From NCBI RefSeq assembly GCF_001050015.1, contig NZ_CVTB01000302.1:1-64000 (forward strand): a stretch of DNA of 64,000 bases, in the 5' to 3' direction. A program made the translations under genes and the position numbers. Numbering within the stretch: position 1 is the first letter of the stretch; the number at the start of each line of letters is the position of its first letter. The stretch is from Mycolicibacterium malmesburyense. GTDB taxonomy: Bacteria; Actinomycetota; Actinomycetes; Mycobacteriales; Mycobacteriaceae. Below, piece by piece: positions 9,469 through 17,922 of the stretch. The notes below the pieces were generated by a model. It was not told where the DNA came from and made no database searches. It saw only the letters and a list, made by a program, of their open reading frames with translations.

Positions 9469-9586
9469 GACAATCGGATGTGAGACTGCGGGTTTGCTGT
9501 CCCCCCGGCGACGACGCTAAGGCGGCGGGACCGAAAAGGAATCAGGGATTTCCCTATCCTTTGGCGGGGGCGGCCGAAGCACCGTT

Positions 9587-9616
9587 TTGACCTGCGAGGA
9601 CGCGTCCAGGTAAGCT
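9587..9616 (+). promoter_or_regulatory. Probable promoter of rplM-rpsI
   Basis: TTGACC (9587-9592) and TAAGCT (9611-9616) are separated by 18 bases and stand about 130 bases upstream of rplM, which would give a long leader. This matches the mycobacterial housekeeping sigma-factor consensus. The leader could carry ribosomal-protein autoregulation, but I see no recognisable L13 leader structure. Confidence 0.55.
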
Positions 9617-9743
9617 GCGTCGTTGGCGTGCGGTAAGCACGGGTCCTCGGGTCAACGTCGGTCGCCGAGATCAACCCACCGGATACGCCTGACCGGCACC
9701 CGGGTCACCGGGACTCGAAACCCGATAGAGGAGAGGTAGCGCT

Positions 9744-10183
9744 GTGCCTACGTACACGCCGAAGGCGGGTGACACCACACGTTCGTGGTATGTCATCGAC
9801 GCCACCGACGTGGTGCTCGGCCGGCTCGCCGTGGCGGCAGCCAATCTGCTGCGCGGCAAGCACAAGCCGACATACACGCCGAATGTCGACGGTGGTGACT
9901 TCGTCATCATCATCAACGCCGAGAAAATCGCCATCGCCGGTAACAAGGCGGACCGCACGTTCTTCTACCGCCACTCGGGTTATCCCGGCGGTCTGCGCAA
10001 GCGTTCGCTCGCCCAGGAGATGGAGAAGCACGCCGACCGGGTCGTCGAGAAGGCGATCCTGGGCATGATTCCCCACACCAAGCTCGGCCGTCAGGTCAAG
10101 AAAAAGCTGCGTGTCTATGTCGGGCCGGATCATCCGCACACCGCCCAGCAGCCGATTCCGTACGAGATCAAGCAGGTGGCCCA

Positions 10184-10187
<4 letters not shown>
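9744..10187 (+). CDS. rplM: 50S ribosomal protein L13
   Basis: Large-subunit ribosomal protein that binds 23S rRNA early in assembly. The 147-residue product has the normal length and the family signatures [16 protein letters not shown] near the N-terminus, then [23 protein letters not shown] and the C-terminal [14 protein letters not shown]. The GTG start follows a GAGGAGAGG ribosome site. The stop overlaps the rpsI start as GTGA, the usual coupled rplM-rpsI operon. Confidence 0.98.
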
Positions 10188-10660
<473 letters not shown>

Positions 10661-10671
10661 TCGATCTGCGG

Positions 10672-10706
10672 AACCGCCGGGTGTGCACTGCACGCCCGGC
10701 GGTTTT
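10672..10706 (+). terminator. Intrinsic terminator of rplM-rpsI
   Basis: AACCGCCGGG (10672-10681) pairs with CCCGGCGGTT (10695-10704), followed by TT. The loop is 13 bases and can itself pair partly. It ends the ribosomal-protein operon. Confidence 0.8.
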
Positions 10707-10886
10707 GCATTCAAGGCCGTATGCGGCCTATCTCACAATCGAGGGATTTCGGTTTCGCGCGCCGAGGTGTCGTAAACCCAGCGGGGTTGGAGGCGGCGGC
10801 GTTGCATGCGCGGCAGACCGCAACTGCCACCGGCACGAACCAGTCTGGGACCGGATCGTCGCCTCCGGACCGAAAAGGAGTGATGG

Positions 10887-11306
10887 ATGCAGAACGCGAA
10901 GAAACTGACCGCAGGCGCCGTGATGGGCGGATCGTTGCTCTTCACCGCCGGCGTGGGTGTGGCCATGGCTCAGCCGGACACGGCTCCAGACAGCCGAGTC
11001 AACATCTCGTTCGGTAACGCCGGTGTCCTCGAGGACGTCGACGTGACCGCCGCGGCGCAGATCGCCGCCGATGTGTGCCACACCGACGTGAGCTCGGTCA
11101 ACGCGTTGGCGCAGGCCGCCGACACCGAGGGCACCGACCAGACGGTGTGCACCAACACCCTCGGCACGGTCGCGCTCCAGCAGAACGGCCCCGGTCACTC
11201 CGAGAACGCACCGGGTCAGAACGGTCAGAACGAGGCAACGCCGACGTCCGAGGCGCCGACGACCTCTCCGACGACCGCCCCTACCGCCGAAAACGACGGC
11301 AGCTAG
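10887..11306 (+). CDS. Small secreted protein with Thr/Pro-rich tail, unknown function
   Basis: 139-residue protein with a clear signal peptide ([15 protein letters not shown], hydrophobic core, cleavage near AMAQP at residues 26-29). The mature part has two Cys about 25 residues apart (DVCHTD and TVCTN), probably disulfide-bonded, within a repeat-like [20 protein letters not shown] segment that faintly recalls small actinobacterial surface proteins. The last 35 residues are low-complexity Thr/Ser/Pro/Glu. An AAAAGGAG ribosome site sits 6 bases before the ATG. It stands alone between two strong hairpins, so is probably monocistronic. I cannot name a function. Confidence 0.75.
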   Translation: MQNAKKLTAGAVMGGSLLFTAGVGVAMAQPDTAPDSRVNISFGNAGVLEDVDVTAAAQIAADVCHTDVSSVNALAQAADTEGTDQTVCTNTLGTVALQQNGPGHSENAPGQNGQNEATPTSEAPTTSPTTAPTAENDGS

Positions 11307-11316
11307 AACCGCAAAC

Positions 11317-11352
11317 CTCACCGCCCGCATCCGTCCGGATGCGGGCGGTGAG
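11317..11352 (+). terminator. Perfect 16-bp hairpin after the secreted-protein gene
   Basis: CTCACCGCCCGCATCC (11317-11332) is followed by a four-base loop and its exact complement (11337-11352). No T-run follows, as is common for mycobacterial terminators. It begins 10 bases after the stop at 11306. Confidence 0.75.
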
Positions 11353-11439
11353 TCGCGTCTGGGTACCGATTCGGCGACGGCACGGCCCCCGACACGCGCG
11401 GTTGGCTCTGCGGCGGGCATTTGTGAGAAGTTTGTCGGC

Positions 11440-12777
11440 ATGGCTCGACTGTTCGGCACCGACGGGGTGCGCGGCGTCGCCAACCAGGATCTGACCGCCG
11501 AGCTGGCGTTGGCTCTCGGTTCGGCCGCGGCGCGCCGGTTGGCGACCGCCGGGGGACACGCCAGGCGGGTCGCCGTCGTCGGCCGTGATCCGCGGGCCAG
11601 CGGGGAGATGCTCGAGGCCGCGGTGATCGCGGGAGTGACCAGCGAAGGCGTCGACGCCCTGCGTGTGGGCATTCTGCCGACCCCCGCCGTCGCCTATCTG
11701 ACCAGCGCGTACGACGCCGACTTCGGCGTGATGATCAGCGCCTCGCATAACCCGATGCCCGACAACGGCATCAAGATCTTCGGGCCCGGCGGCCACAAGC
11801 TCGACGACGCTACCGAGGACCGAATCGAAGAACTCGTCAGCCAGGGGCCCGGGGACCGCCCCACCGGCGCCCGCATCGGGCGGGTGGTCGACGCCGAGGA
11901 TGCGCTGGATCGCTATTTGCGGCACGTCGGCAAGGCCGTGACCACCCGGTTGGACGAGCTCACCGTCGTCGTCGACTGCGCCAACGGCGCCGCTTCGGCG
12001 GCCGCGCCGCAGGCCTACCGTGCCGCGGGCGCCAACGTCATCACGATCAACGCCGCGCCCGATGGATTGAACATCAACGACGGCTGCGGCTCGACGCACA
12101 TGGAGAGCCTGCGGTCCGCGGTCGTGTCCTACCGGGCCGACCTGGGCCTCGCCCACGACGGCGACGCCGACCGGTGCCTGGCCGTCGATGCGCAGGGGCG
12201 TGTGATCGACGGCGACGCGATCATGGTGATCCTCGCCCTGGCCATGCAGGAGAACGGCGAGCTGGCGTCGAACACCCTGGTGACGACCGTGATGAGCAAC
12301 CTCGGCCTGCATCTGGCCATGCGGGCGGCCGGGGTCGAGGTCTGCACCACGAGTGTGGGGGACCGCTACGTCCTCGAGGAACTGCGCGCCGGCGGCTACG
12401 CGCTCGGCGGCGAGCAGTCGGGGCACATCGTCATGCCGGCGTGGGGCACGACGGGCGACGGCATCGTCACCGGGCTGCGGTTGATGTCGCGGATGGCGCA
12501 GACGAGGTCCCCGCTCGGGGTGCTTGCCGAGCCGATGCGAACGCTGCCGCAGGTGCTGATCAACGTTGCGGTGGCGGACAAGGCGACGGTCGCCGATGCG
12601 CCGTCGGTCCGCACCGCCGTCGCCGAGGTGGAGGCCGAACTCGGCGATACCGGCCGAATCCTGTTGCGCCCCTCGGGAACAGAACAAGTGGTGCGTGTGA
12701 TGGTGGAGGCGGCCGACGAGGACACCGCGCGGCAGCTCGCGGTGCGGGTGGCCGAACAGGTCAGCGCGCAACGCTGA
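11440..12777 (+). CDS. glmM: Phosphoglucosamine mutase
   Basis: Converts glucosamine-6-phosphate to glucosamine-1-phosphate, the second step of UDP-GlcNAc synthesis, downstream of GlmS (also in this window). The 445-residue product has the N-terminal [15 protein letters not shown], the phosphoserine loop ISASHNP with Ser102 as the phosphorylated residue, the magnesium site DGDADR and the C-terminal phosphate-binding [15 protein letters not shown], all in family order and at normal length. A GAGAAG ribosome site lies 10 bases before the ATG. It is followed closely by two ESX-associated genes on the same strand. Confidence 0.97.
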   Translation: MARLFGTDGVRGVANQDLTAELALALGSAAARRLATAGGHARRVAVVGRDPRASGEMLEAAVIAGVTSEGVDALRVGILPTPAVAYLTSAYDADFGVMISASHNPMPDNGIKIFGPGGHKLDDATEDRIEELVSQGPGDRPTGARIGRVVDAEDALDRYLRHVGKAVTTRLDELTVVVDCANGAASAAAPQAYRAAGANVITINAAPDGLNINDGCGSTHMESLRSAVVSYRADLGLAHDGDADRCLAVDAQGRVIDGDAIMVILALAMQENGELASNTLVTTVMSNLGLHLAMRAAGVEVCTTSVGDRYVLEELRAGGYALGGEQSGHIVMPAWGTTGDGIVTGLRLMSRMAQTRSPLGVLAEPMRTLPQVLINVAVADKATVADAPSVRTAVAEVEAELGDTGRILLRPSGTEQVVRVMVEAADEDTARQLAVRVAEQVSAQR

Positions 12778-12816
12778 GACGGAACCGGTCGCCGTCGTCG
12801 TGCGTCCAACCCATAC

Positions 12817-13113
12817 ATGAACGCATCTCGTGTCGACGCCGCCGCGTTGTTGAGCGTCGCGCGGCAGTATGAGGCCGCCGCCGACATGATCGACGCCGCC
12901 GTGCGAGCGCATCTGAGTCGGTTGGCGTTCGACGGGGCCGGCGCGGGCCGGTCGTACGTCGCGCACGGGGATGCCGTTCGGTCCGCGGTGGACCACGTCG
13001 TGGACCAGTTATGGCGATGGTCGCGTGCGTCGGCGGAGATCGCCACCGCGCTCCGAGTTTCCGTCGAGCGTTACGCCGATGCCGATGCCCACGCTGCGGA
13101 CCGGTTGGGGTGA
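12817..13113 (+). CDS. ESX-associated small helical protein, Rv3440c-like
   Basis: 98-residue all-helical protein placed as Rv3440c is next to glmM in M. tuberculosis. It resembles the ESX-1 secretion-associated/EspC-like family: short, Ala-rich, no signal peptide, with an Asp/Val pattern (MNASRVDAAALLSVARQYEAA) and a C-terminal helix. There is no Trp-x-Gly motif. One base separates its stop from the next gene, which carries a WXG motif, so the two probably act as a pair. Its function is unproven. Confidence 0.65.
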   Translation: MNASRVDAAALLSVARQYEAAADMIDAAVRAHLSRLAFDGAGAGRSYVAHGDAVRSAVDHVVDQLWRWSRASAEIATALRVSVERYADADAHAADRLG

Positions 13114-13114
13114 G

Positions 13115-14482
13115 ATGGCGGAAAGTGTGGACGCCGCAGCGCGTTTGGCGGACGGGATGCCCGGCGTCGCCGATATCGAGCAGTATGTCCTTGCGTGCCA
13201 ATGCCTCGGCTATCGCCATCCGGACCTGACGGCGCACCCGGCGCAGGTGCGCGACTGGTACGCCGCCGAGGACGGGATGGACCTCGGGGCTCTAGAAGCG
13301 GATTGCGCTGGGCTGCAAGCGGTAGCGTCGGCGGCCGAGGATGCGCTCGCACGCCAAGAGGCTCAGCTGGATGCGCTGACGACGGCCTGGCAGGGGTTGG
13401 GCGCGAACATGTCCCGGGAGTTCCTGCACCGGCACGGTGAAGCCGCCGTGGTCACCGCGACCGCCGTCCGGAGGGCCGCGTCCGCGCTTGCGGATCTGCG
13501 GGAGCGTCTGTGGACATCGGTGGATGGCAAGGTCGCTGAGGCGGTGTCGATCGGGGACGGGGTTGGTGTCCGTCGCGGTGATTGGTTGGCGGCGTCGCAG
13601 ACCGTCACCACGGGCGCCGGTGATCGAGCGGTGGCCAGCGAACTGGTGGACCTGGAGGTCAAGCCGTTCGTGGACTCGGCGATCGCGGGCGAGTGGCTCG
13701 CCGCGATGCGGGCCGCCACCGACGCGATCGTGGCGGCATACGAAACAGCGACGGCCGAGCTGGCGCCACAGGGCGAAGCGGTGTTCGACGTCCCCGGCGA
13801 GCTCGGCCCGACATGGATACCGGCAGCGGTCGACGGCACAACGCCTGCACCCGCGCCGGTCACCTCCGCAGGGCCGGCCCAGGCGCCCGCGGCGATGGGA
13901 GCGCCACCCGCGTCGGTCGCGCCCGCCGGGTGGTCGGCACCCGCAGCGACACTGTCACCGCCACCGCTACTGGCGCCACCAATGGCGGACCCAGCCGCGC
14001 CCGCGGCGGCCCCACCACCGGCCGAACTCCCGCTGGCACCGCCGGCGGCCCCCTCCATGCCCTCCCTTGGCGGAGGACTGCCCGACCTCGGGGGTGGCTT
14101 GTCGGGTTTCGGGCAGCAGTTGGGCGACATGCTCGGCGGCCTGCTGGGCGAGGGCGCATTCGACGACGCCGCACTCGATGACCTGACGGCGCCAGAACTC
14201 GACGAGCAGGCAGAAGAAGAGGAACCCGAGGAAGAGAAGGCCGAGGAAGACACCGTCGAAGAAGCCGATGACGTGGTGACGGAGCCAGAGGAGCCGGCCG
14301 CCGAGCCGCCGTGCGAAGCGGGACCCCCGCCACCGGAGGTCCCCGCGCCGGCCGAAGAGCCGCCGGTCGCTACCGTGCCGCCGGAGCCACTGGCGGTGCA
14401 GCCCCAACCATTACCACCGCCTGAGCCGCTCGATACGCCGTGCGAGATCGCCGCCGATGAACTACCGCAGGTCGGCGAGTAG
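13115..14482 (+). CDS. WXG-containing Pro/Ala-rich ESX-associated protein, Rv3439c-like
   Basis: 455-residue protein in the position of M. tuberculosis Rv3439c. Residues 1-230 are helical with a Trp92-Gln93-Gly94 turn (LTTAWQGLGAN), like a WXG100 or EspB-type N-domain. Residues 245-330 are Pro/Ala-rich. About 335-370 is a Gly-rich patch (SLGGGLPDLGGGLSGFGQQ), then comes a strongly acidic Glu-run and a final Pro-rich tail. The ATG at 13115 is preferred because GGGGTGAG precedes it and it lies just after the previous stop; an in-frame start 144 bases earlier would overlap that gene. It is probably a type VII substrate or chaperone partner, inferred from domain layout and pairing. Confidence 0.75.
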   Translation: MAESVDAAARLADGMPGVADIEQYVLACQCLGYRHPDLTAHPAQVRDWYAAEDGMDLGALEADCAGLQAVASAAEDALARQEAQLDALTTAWQGLGANMSREFLHRHGEAAVVTATAVRRAASALADLRERLWTSVDGKVAEAVSIGDGVGVRRGDWLAASQTVTTGAGDRAVASELVDLEVKPFVDSAIAGEWLAAMRAATDAIVAAYETATAELAPQGEAVFDVPGELGPTWIPAAVDGTTPAPAPVTSAGPAQAPAAMGAPPASVAPAGWSAPAATLSPPPLLAPPMADPAAPAAAPPPAELPLAPPAAPSMPSLGGGLPDLGGGLSGFGQQLGDMLGGLLGEGAFDDAALDDLTAPELDEQAEEEEPEEEKAEEDTVEEADDVVTEPEEPAAEPPCEAGPPPPEVPAPAEEPPVATVPPEPLAVQPQPLPPPEPLDTPCEIAADELPQVGE

Positions 14483-14674
14483 TTACGTCCGTCGGTCCGG
14501 TCCGTTCACGAGAAGCCGCACACATTCGGCGGCGATCAACCGGCTGCGGTGATTCGTACCGCAGTGGTCGCACCAGAAGTGGTCGGTCTCGAGACGCGCC
14601 AGACTTCGGGACGCCGCGGGGAGTCGCACACAGCGCTCGGCTCTGGTGAGCGGTGGGTAGGTAACCGTTCCCAT
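14483..14674 (-). CDS. Small Cys-containing hypothetical protein
   Basis: 63-residue frame with an AAGGGGGTG ribosome site 6 bases before its ATG. The middle carries WCDHCGTNHRSRLIAAECVR: a CxxC pair followed by His and a further Cys, which could bind a metal like a small zinc-ribbon or treble-clef fragment. It ends two bases past the convergent Rv3439c-like stop. I do not recognise a family. The ribosome site and the metal-ligand spacing are the reasons to accept it as real. Confidence 0.5.
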   Translation of the reverse strand: MGTVTYPPLTRAERCVRLPAASRSLARLETDHFWCDHCGTNHRSRLIAAECVRLLVNGPDRRT

Positions 14675-14751
14675 TGCTGCACCCCCTTCAGGAGTGAATC
14701 CCGGATACCCATAGGCTGCACGATCATCACTAAATCTGCGGTCACGGTTCG

Positions 14752-14829
14752 GTCACCAAAATGGTGACGATCGAGCGGTGACGCAGCGCCCGATTCGGGC
14801 CGAAAGTTTGCTGGATACCGCAACTTTCG
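14752..14829. promoter_or_regulatory. Two inverted repeats in the spacer between 14674 and 14864
   Basis: GTCACC (14752-14757) and GGTGAC (14763-14768) form a symmetric element with a 5-base spacer. CGAAAGTT (14801-14808) and AACTTTCG (14822-14829) form a second with a 13-base spacer. They lie between two divergent genes and could be operators for either. No typical -10/-35 pair is obvious. Confidence 0.35.
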
Positions 14830-14863
14830 ACGTCGGGGCGGTCAGACGGGTAGCGTCCCTCCG

Positions 14864-15382
14864 ATGAAGTTGCGGCTGCGGGACCTGCTGTTCTTTCTTG
14901 CCCTGGGGGCGGCGGCGTCGCTCGTGGGCGACCACAGCCATGTCGTCACCGGAGCAGCCCGATCTGGTTTCCCGTGCTGGTTGCCCTGGCCACGGTGTCG
15001 CTGGCCGAGCTGCGCCTTCACCTGCCGTCGCCCCGGACCGACGTCACGGCGCGACAGGGCCTGGCCGGTGTGGCGGGGGTGCTCGGCATCTACGTGACGA
15101 CCGCGCTGATCCACACCGCGCCCGCGGTTCCGGCCATCGCGCTGATCGTCGCGCTCGCGACCATCACATGGTGTGCCCTGGGCGACGGCCCGTCGGTCGT
15201 ATGCGGCCTGCTCCGCGGCGGTCATCGGTCCAGTCGTCGAGATCGTCATCGCCGAAGCGGGACTGTTCGCGTATCACGAAGCCAGCGACGGCCTCTTCGG
15301 CGTCGCGCCGTGGCTGGTGCCGCTGTACTTCGCGTTCGGGGTCGTGGTGGCGCTGCTCGCCGAGATCGCGGCCAGGCGTTAG
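14864..15382 (+). pseudogene. Small integral membrane protein gene broken by two compensating frameshifts
   Basis: Three consecutive segments in different frames read as one membrane protein of about 170 residues. Frame A from the ATG at 14864 gives MKLRLRDLLFFLALGAAASL and runs to about 14958. The next frame gives SSPIWFPVLVALATVSLAEL and continues to about 15205 (TWCALGDGPSVVCGLL). From about 15206 the first frame resumes with SAAVIGPVVEIVIAEAGLF and ends PLYFAFGVVVALLAEIAARR at the stop. The pattern needs one lost base near 14958 and one gained base near 15200. Either the gene is decaying or the assembly has two indel errors. Function unknown; it may correspond to the small transmembrane gene that M. 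tuberculosis carries in this neighbourhood. Confidence 0.7.
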
Positions 15383-16686
15383 GCGTTCGCCGGACGGCGC
15401 GACCGCACCGGGCGGCGGCGACGCTGCTGGCGTCCCCTCGTCGGCGCAGGCCTCGTGGGCTCGGGCCGACTGGGGACGATCGGGTCACCGAAAGTCCGGT
15501 CGCCGGGGGCGATTTCGTTGAGCACCGGGTGTGACGAGCCGCTGAAGCGGGTGATCGTCGGTTTCACGCCTGCCTTGCGGGTCAACTGCCGCACGTCGGA
15601 CACCTGCTCATCGAGCATCAACGTCACCACGGTGCCGTCGGCGCCGGCGCGTGCCGTACGACCCGACCGGTGCAGATACGCCTTGTGCTCGACGGGCGGG
15701 TCCGCGTGCACGACGAGGCTCACCTCGTCGACGTGGATGCCGCGCGCGGCGATGTCGGTGGCGACCATCACGGTCGCCGACCCGTCGGAGAATGCGGCGA
15801 GGTTGCGCGTCCGCGCGTTCTGCGACAGGTTGCCGTGCAGCTCCACTGCGGAAACGCCACGCGAGTTCAGCTGTCGGGCAAGGTTCTTGGCGCCGTGCTT
15901 GGTCCGCGCGAACACGATGGTCCGCCCGGGCGACGCCGCGAGGTCGGCCAGCACACCGAGGCGCGACGCCTTGTCGACGTGTAGCACGTGGTGTTCCATC
16001 GCGGTCACCGGCGACTGCTCCGAATCGACGCTGTGCACAACGGGATTGGTCAGGTACCGCTTCACCAGCACGTCGACGCCGCCGTCGAGGGTCGCCGAGA
16101 ACAGCATCCGCTGCCCGTTGCGAGGGGTCTTGTCCAGCAGCCGTTTCACCGGCGGAAGGAAGCCGAGGTCGGCCATGTGGTCGGCCTCGTCGAGCACGGT
16201 GATCTCGACCGCGGACAGGTCCGCATGGCGGGACTTGACGTGGTCTTCGAGCCGGCCCGGGCACGCGATCACGATGTCGACGCCCTGGCGCAGCGCCTGG
16301 ATCTGGGGATTGGGTCCCACACCGCCGATGATCGTCACCGAGCGCAGATTCGTGGCGGCGGCCAATGGCGCCAGTGAGGCGCTGATCTGGGCGGCCAGTT
16401 CGCGGGTGGGCGCGAGGATGAGCGCACGCGGGCGGCCGGGGGCACGCTTCGACGGGTTCGCAGTGAGCCTCGTCACCACGGGCAGCAGAAAGGCGTACGT
16501 CTTCCCGGATCCGGTGCGACCGCGGCCGAGGACGTCGCGACCGGCCAGCGAGTCGGGCAGCGTCGCGGCCTGGATGGGGAAGGGCGACTCGATGCCGTTG
16601 GCGGCGAGAGTGGCGACGACGGCCTTCGGCAAGCCAAGGTCGGCGAAAGTGGGCACGCTTGTGCCACAGGGGTTTTGCACAGACAA
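15379..16686 (-). CDS. DEAD-box RNA helicase, RhlE-like
   Basis: ATP-dependent RNA helicase, probably acting in RNA turnover or cold adaptation. The 435-residue product has the Q-motif region (TFADLGLPKAVVATL, then GIESPFPIQ), P-loop RTGSGKT, motif Ia PTRELAAQI, motif II DEAD, motif III SAT, motif V ATDIAARGIHVD and motif VI HRSGRTARAG, then a short basic Pro/Arg tail. The TTG at 16686 is chosen because GGAG lies 6 bases before it and it places the first residues normally; the frame is open 38 codons further to an ATG-initiated start that lacks a ribosome site. The 3' end overlaps the frameshifted membrane gene by 4 bases. Confidence 0.9.
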   Translation of the reverse strand: MSVQNPCGTSVPTFADLGLPKAVVATLAANGIESPFPIQAATLPDSLAGRDVLGRGRTGSGKTYAFLLPVVTRLTANPSKRAPGRPRALILAPTRELAAQISASLAPLAAATNLRSVTIIGGVGPNPQIQALRQGVDIVIACPGRLEDHVKSRHADLSAVEITVLDEADHMADLGFLPPVKRLLDKTPRNGQRMLFSATLDGGVDVLVKRYLTNPVVHSVDSEQSPVTAMEHHVLHVDKASRLGVLADLAASPGRTIVFARTKHGAKNLARQLNSRGVSAVELHGNLSQNARTRNLAAFSDGSATVMVATDIAARGIHVDEVSLVVHADPPVEHKAYLHRSGRTARAGADGTVVTLMLDEQVSDVRQLTRKAGVKPTITRFSGSSHPVLNEIAPGDRTFGDPIVPSRPEPTRPAPTRGRQQRRRRPVRSRRPANA

Positions 16687-16833
16687 GTAAAACTCCGGAA
16701 GTTCGGTGTGGTCGTCCTGCCCGGCGCGGATGGTCCGCGGCGCTCGGTGTGACGATCGAGAAGCGGCAAAAGGCAGAACAGAAGATGCCGCGCCACCCAC
16801 TGTACAGGTGCGACGGAATTCCGCGTAATCGGG

Positions 16834-17886
16834 CTACGGCAACAGGCCGTGCAGTTCCTCGACGAATCCGAGGATTTCGCCTCGGTCGACCGAAAGTGGT
16901 TGCAGCAGAATCGTCGTCGCACCGGCTTCGGCGAACGCGGCCAATCGCTCCTTGACGAACCCGCGCGGCCCGACCAGCGACACGTTGCGCACCAAATCAT
17001 CCGGCACCGCCGCGATCGCCTCGGCCTTCTTGCCCGCCAGGTAGAGGTCCTGGATCGTGTTCGCGACCTCGCCGTACCCGTAGCGGGTGGCCAGGTTGTG
17101 GTAGAAGTTGCGGCCCCGCGCGCCCATACCGCCGATGTACAACGCCAACTGCGGCTTGACCCAGGACAGCCGGTCGTCGACGTCGTCGCCGATGGCCAGG
17201 GGAGCGCTGACCATCACGTCGAGCGGGCCCAACGAGGGATCGCGCTTGGCGAAGCCGGCACGCAGCGCGTCACCCCACACGGCGTCGGCCTGCTCCGGAT
17301 AGAAGAACACCGGCTGCCAGCCCTCGGCGATCTCGGCGGTGAGTTCGACGTTCTTCGGTCCCAACGCGGCGATCGTGACCGGGATACGGTCGCGCACAGG
17401 GTGATTGATCAAATGCAGCGGCTTGCCCAGGCCCGTGCCCTGGGCCCCGGGTCCCTCGCTGGGCAGCGGGATCTGGTAGTGCTTGCCGTCGAACTGCACG
17501 CGCTCGCGGCGCCACACCTGCCGACAGATCTCGACCACTTCGCGGGTGCGCCCCAGCGGCGCGTCGAACGGCACGCCGTGGAATCCCTCCATCACCTGCG
17601 GACCCGATGTGCCGATGCCGAGCCGGAACCGGCCGCCTGAGACGTAGTCCAGCCCGGCGGCCGTCATCGCCAGCAAAGTCGGCGTGCGGATGTAGATCGG
17701 CACGACGCCGGTGCCGAGTTCCATGCGCGTGGTCTTGGCGGCCAAAAAGCCGAGCTGGCTGATCGCGTCGTAGGAGTACGCCTCGGCGACCAAGGCGAGA
17801 TCGACGCCGACCTTCTCGAGCTCGACGACCTGATCGACCGCCTGAAGGAAGCCGTCGGTGTAGTTGAGGAAGATCCCGGTGCGCAT
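16834..17886 (-). CDS. LLM-class, probably F420-dependent, oxidoreductase
   Basis: Luciferase-like TIM-barrel oxidoreductase, likely using coenzyme F420. The 350-residue product begins MRTGIFLNYTDGF and contains the LLM patterns EAYSYDAISQLGFLA, GTGVVPIYIRTP, SGGRFRLGIGTSGP and GPKNVELTAEIAEGW. The substrate is unknown. The start at 17886 is chosen because a TATAAC -10 box ends six bases upstream, implying a leaderless transcript; an ATG one codon earlier and a GTG five codons earlier are alternatives. An operator-like palindrome lies in the promoter spacer, so this gene is likely under a TetR-type repressor. Confidence 0.85.
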   Translation of the reverse strand: MRTGIFLNYTDGFLQAVDQVVELEKVGVDLALVAEAYSYDAISQLGFLAAKTTRMELGTGVVPIYIRTPTLLAMTAAGLDYVSGGRFRLGIGTSGPQVMEGFHGVPFDAPLGRTREVVEICRQVWRRERVQFDGKHYQIPLPSEGPGAQGTGLGKPLHLINHPVRDRIPVTIAALGPKNVELTAEIAEGWQPVFFYPEQADAVWGDALRAGFAKRDPSLGPLDVMVSAPLAIGDDVDDRLSWVKPQLALYIGGMGARGRNFYHNLATRYGYGEVANTIQDLYLAGKKAEAIAAVPDDLVRNVSLVGPRGFVKERLAAFAEAGATTILLQPLSVDRGEILGFVEELHGLLP

Positions 17887-17892
17887 CATCGA

Positions 17893-17920
17893 GTTATACA
17901 CCCAACCGGTTGGTTGGTCA
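17893..17920 (-). promoter_or_regulatory. Promoter with embedded CCAACCGGTTGG operator
   Basis: On the minus strand TATAAC (17898-17893) lies six bases before the ATG, with a possible TGACCA -35 (17920-17915). Between them is the perfect 12-bp palindrome CCAACCGGTTGG (17902-17913), extended on one side by a further TTGG. A palindrome between -35 and -10 is the normal site for steric repression by a TetR-family protein. No regulator gene is adjacent. Confidence 0.65.
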
Positions 17921-17922
17921 CC

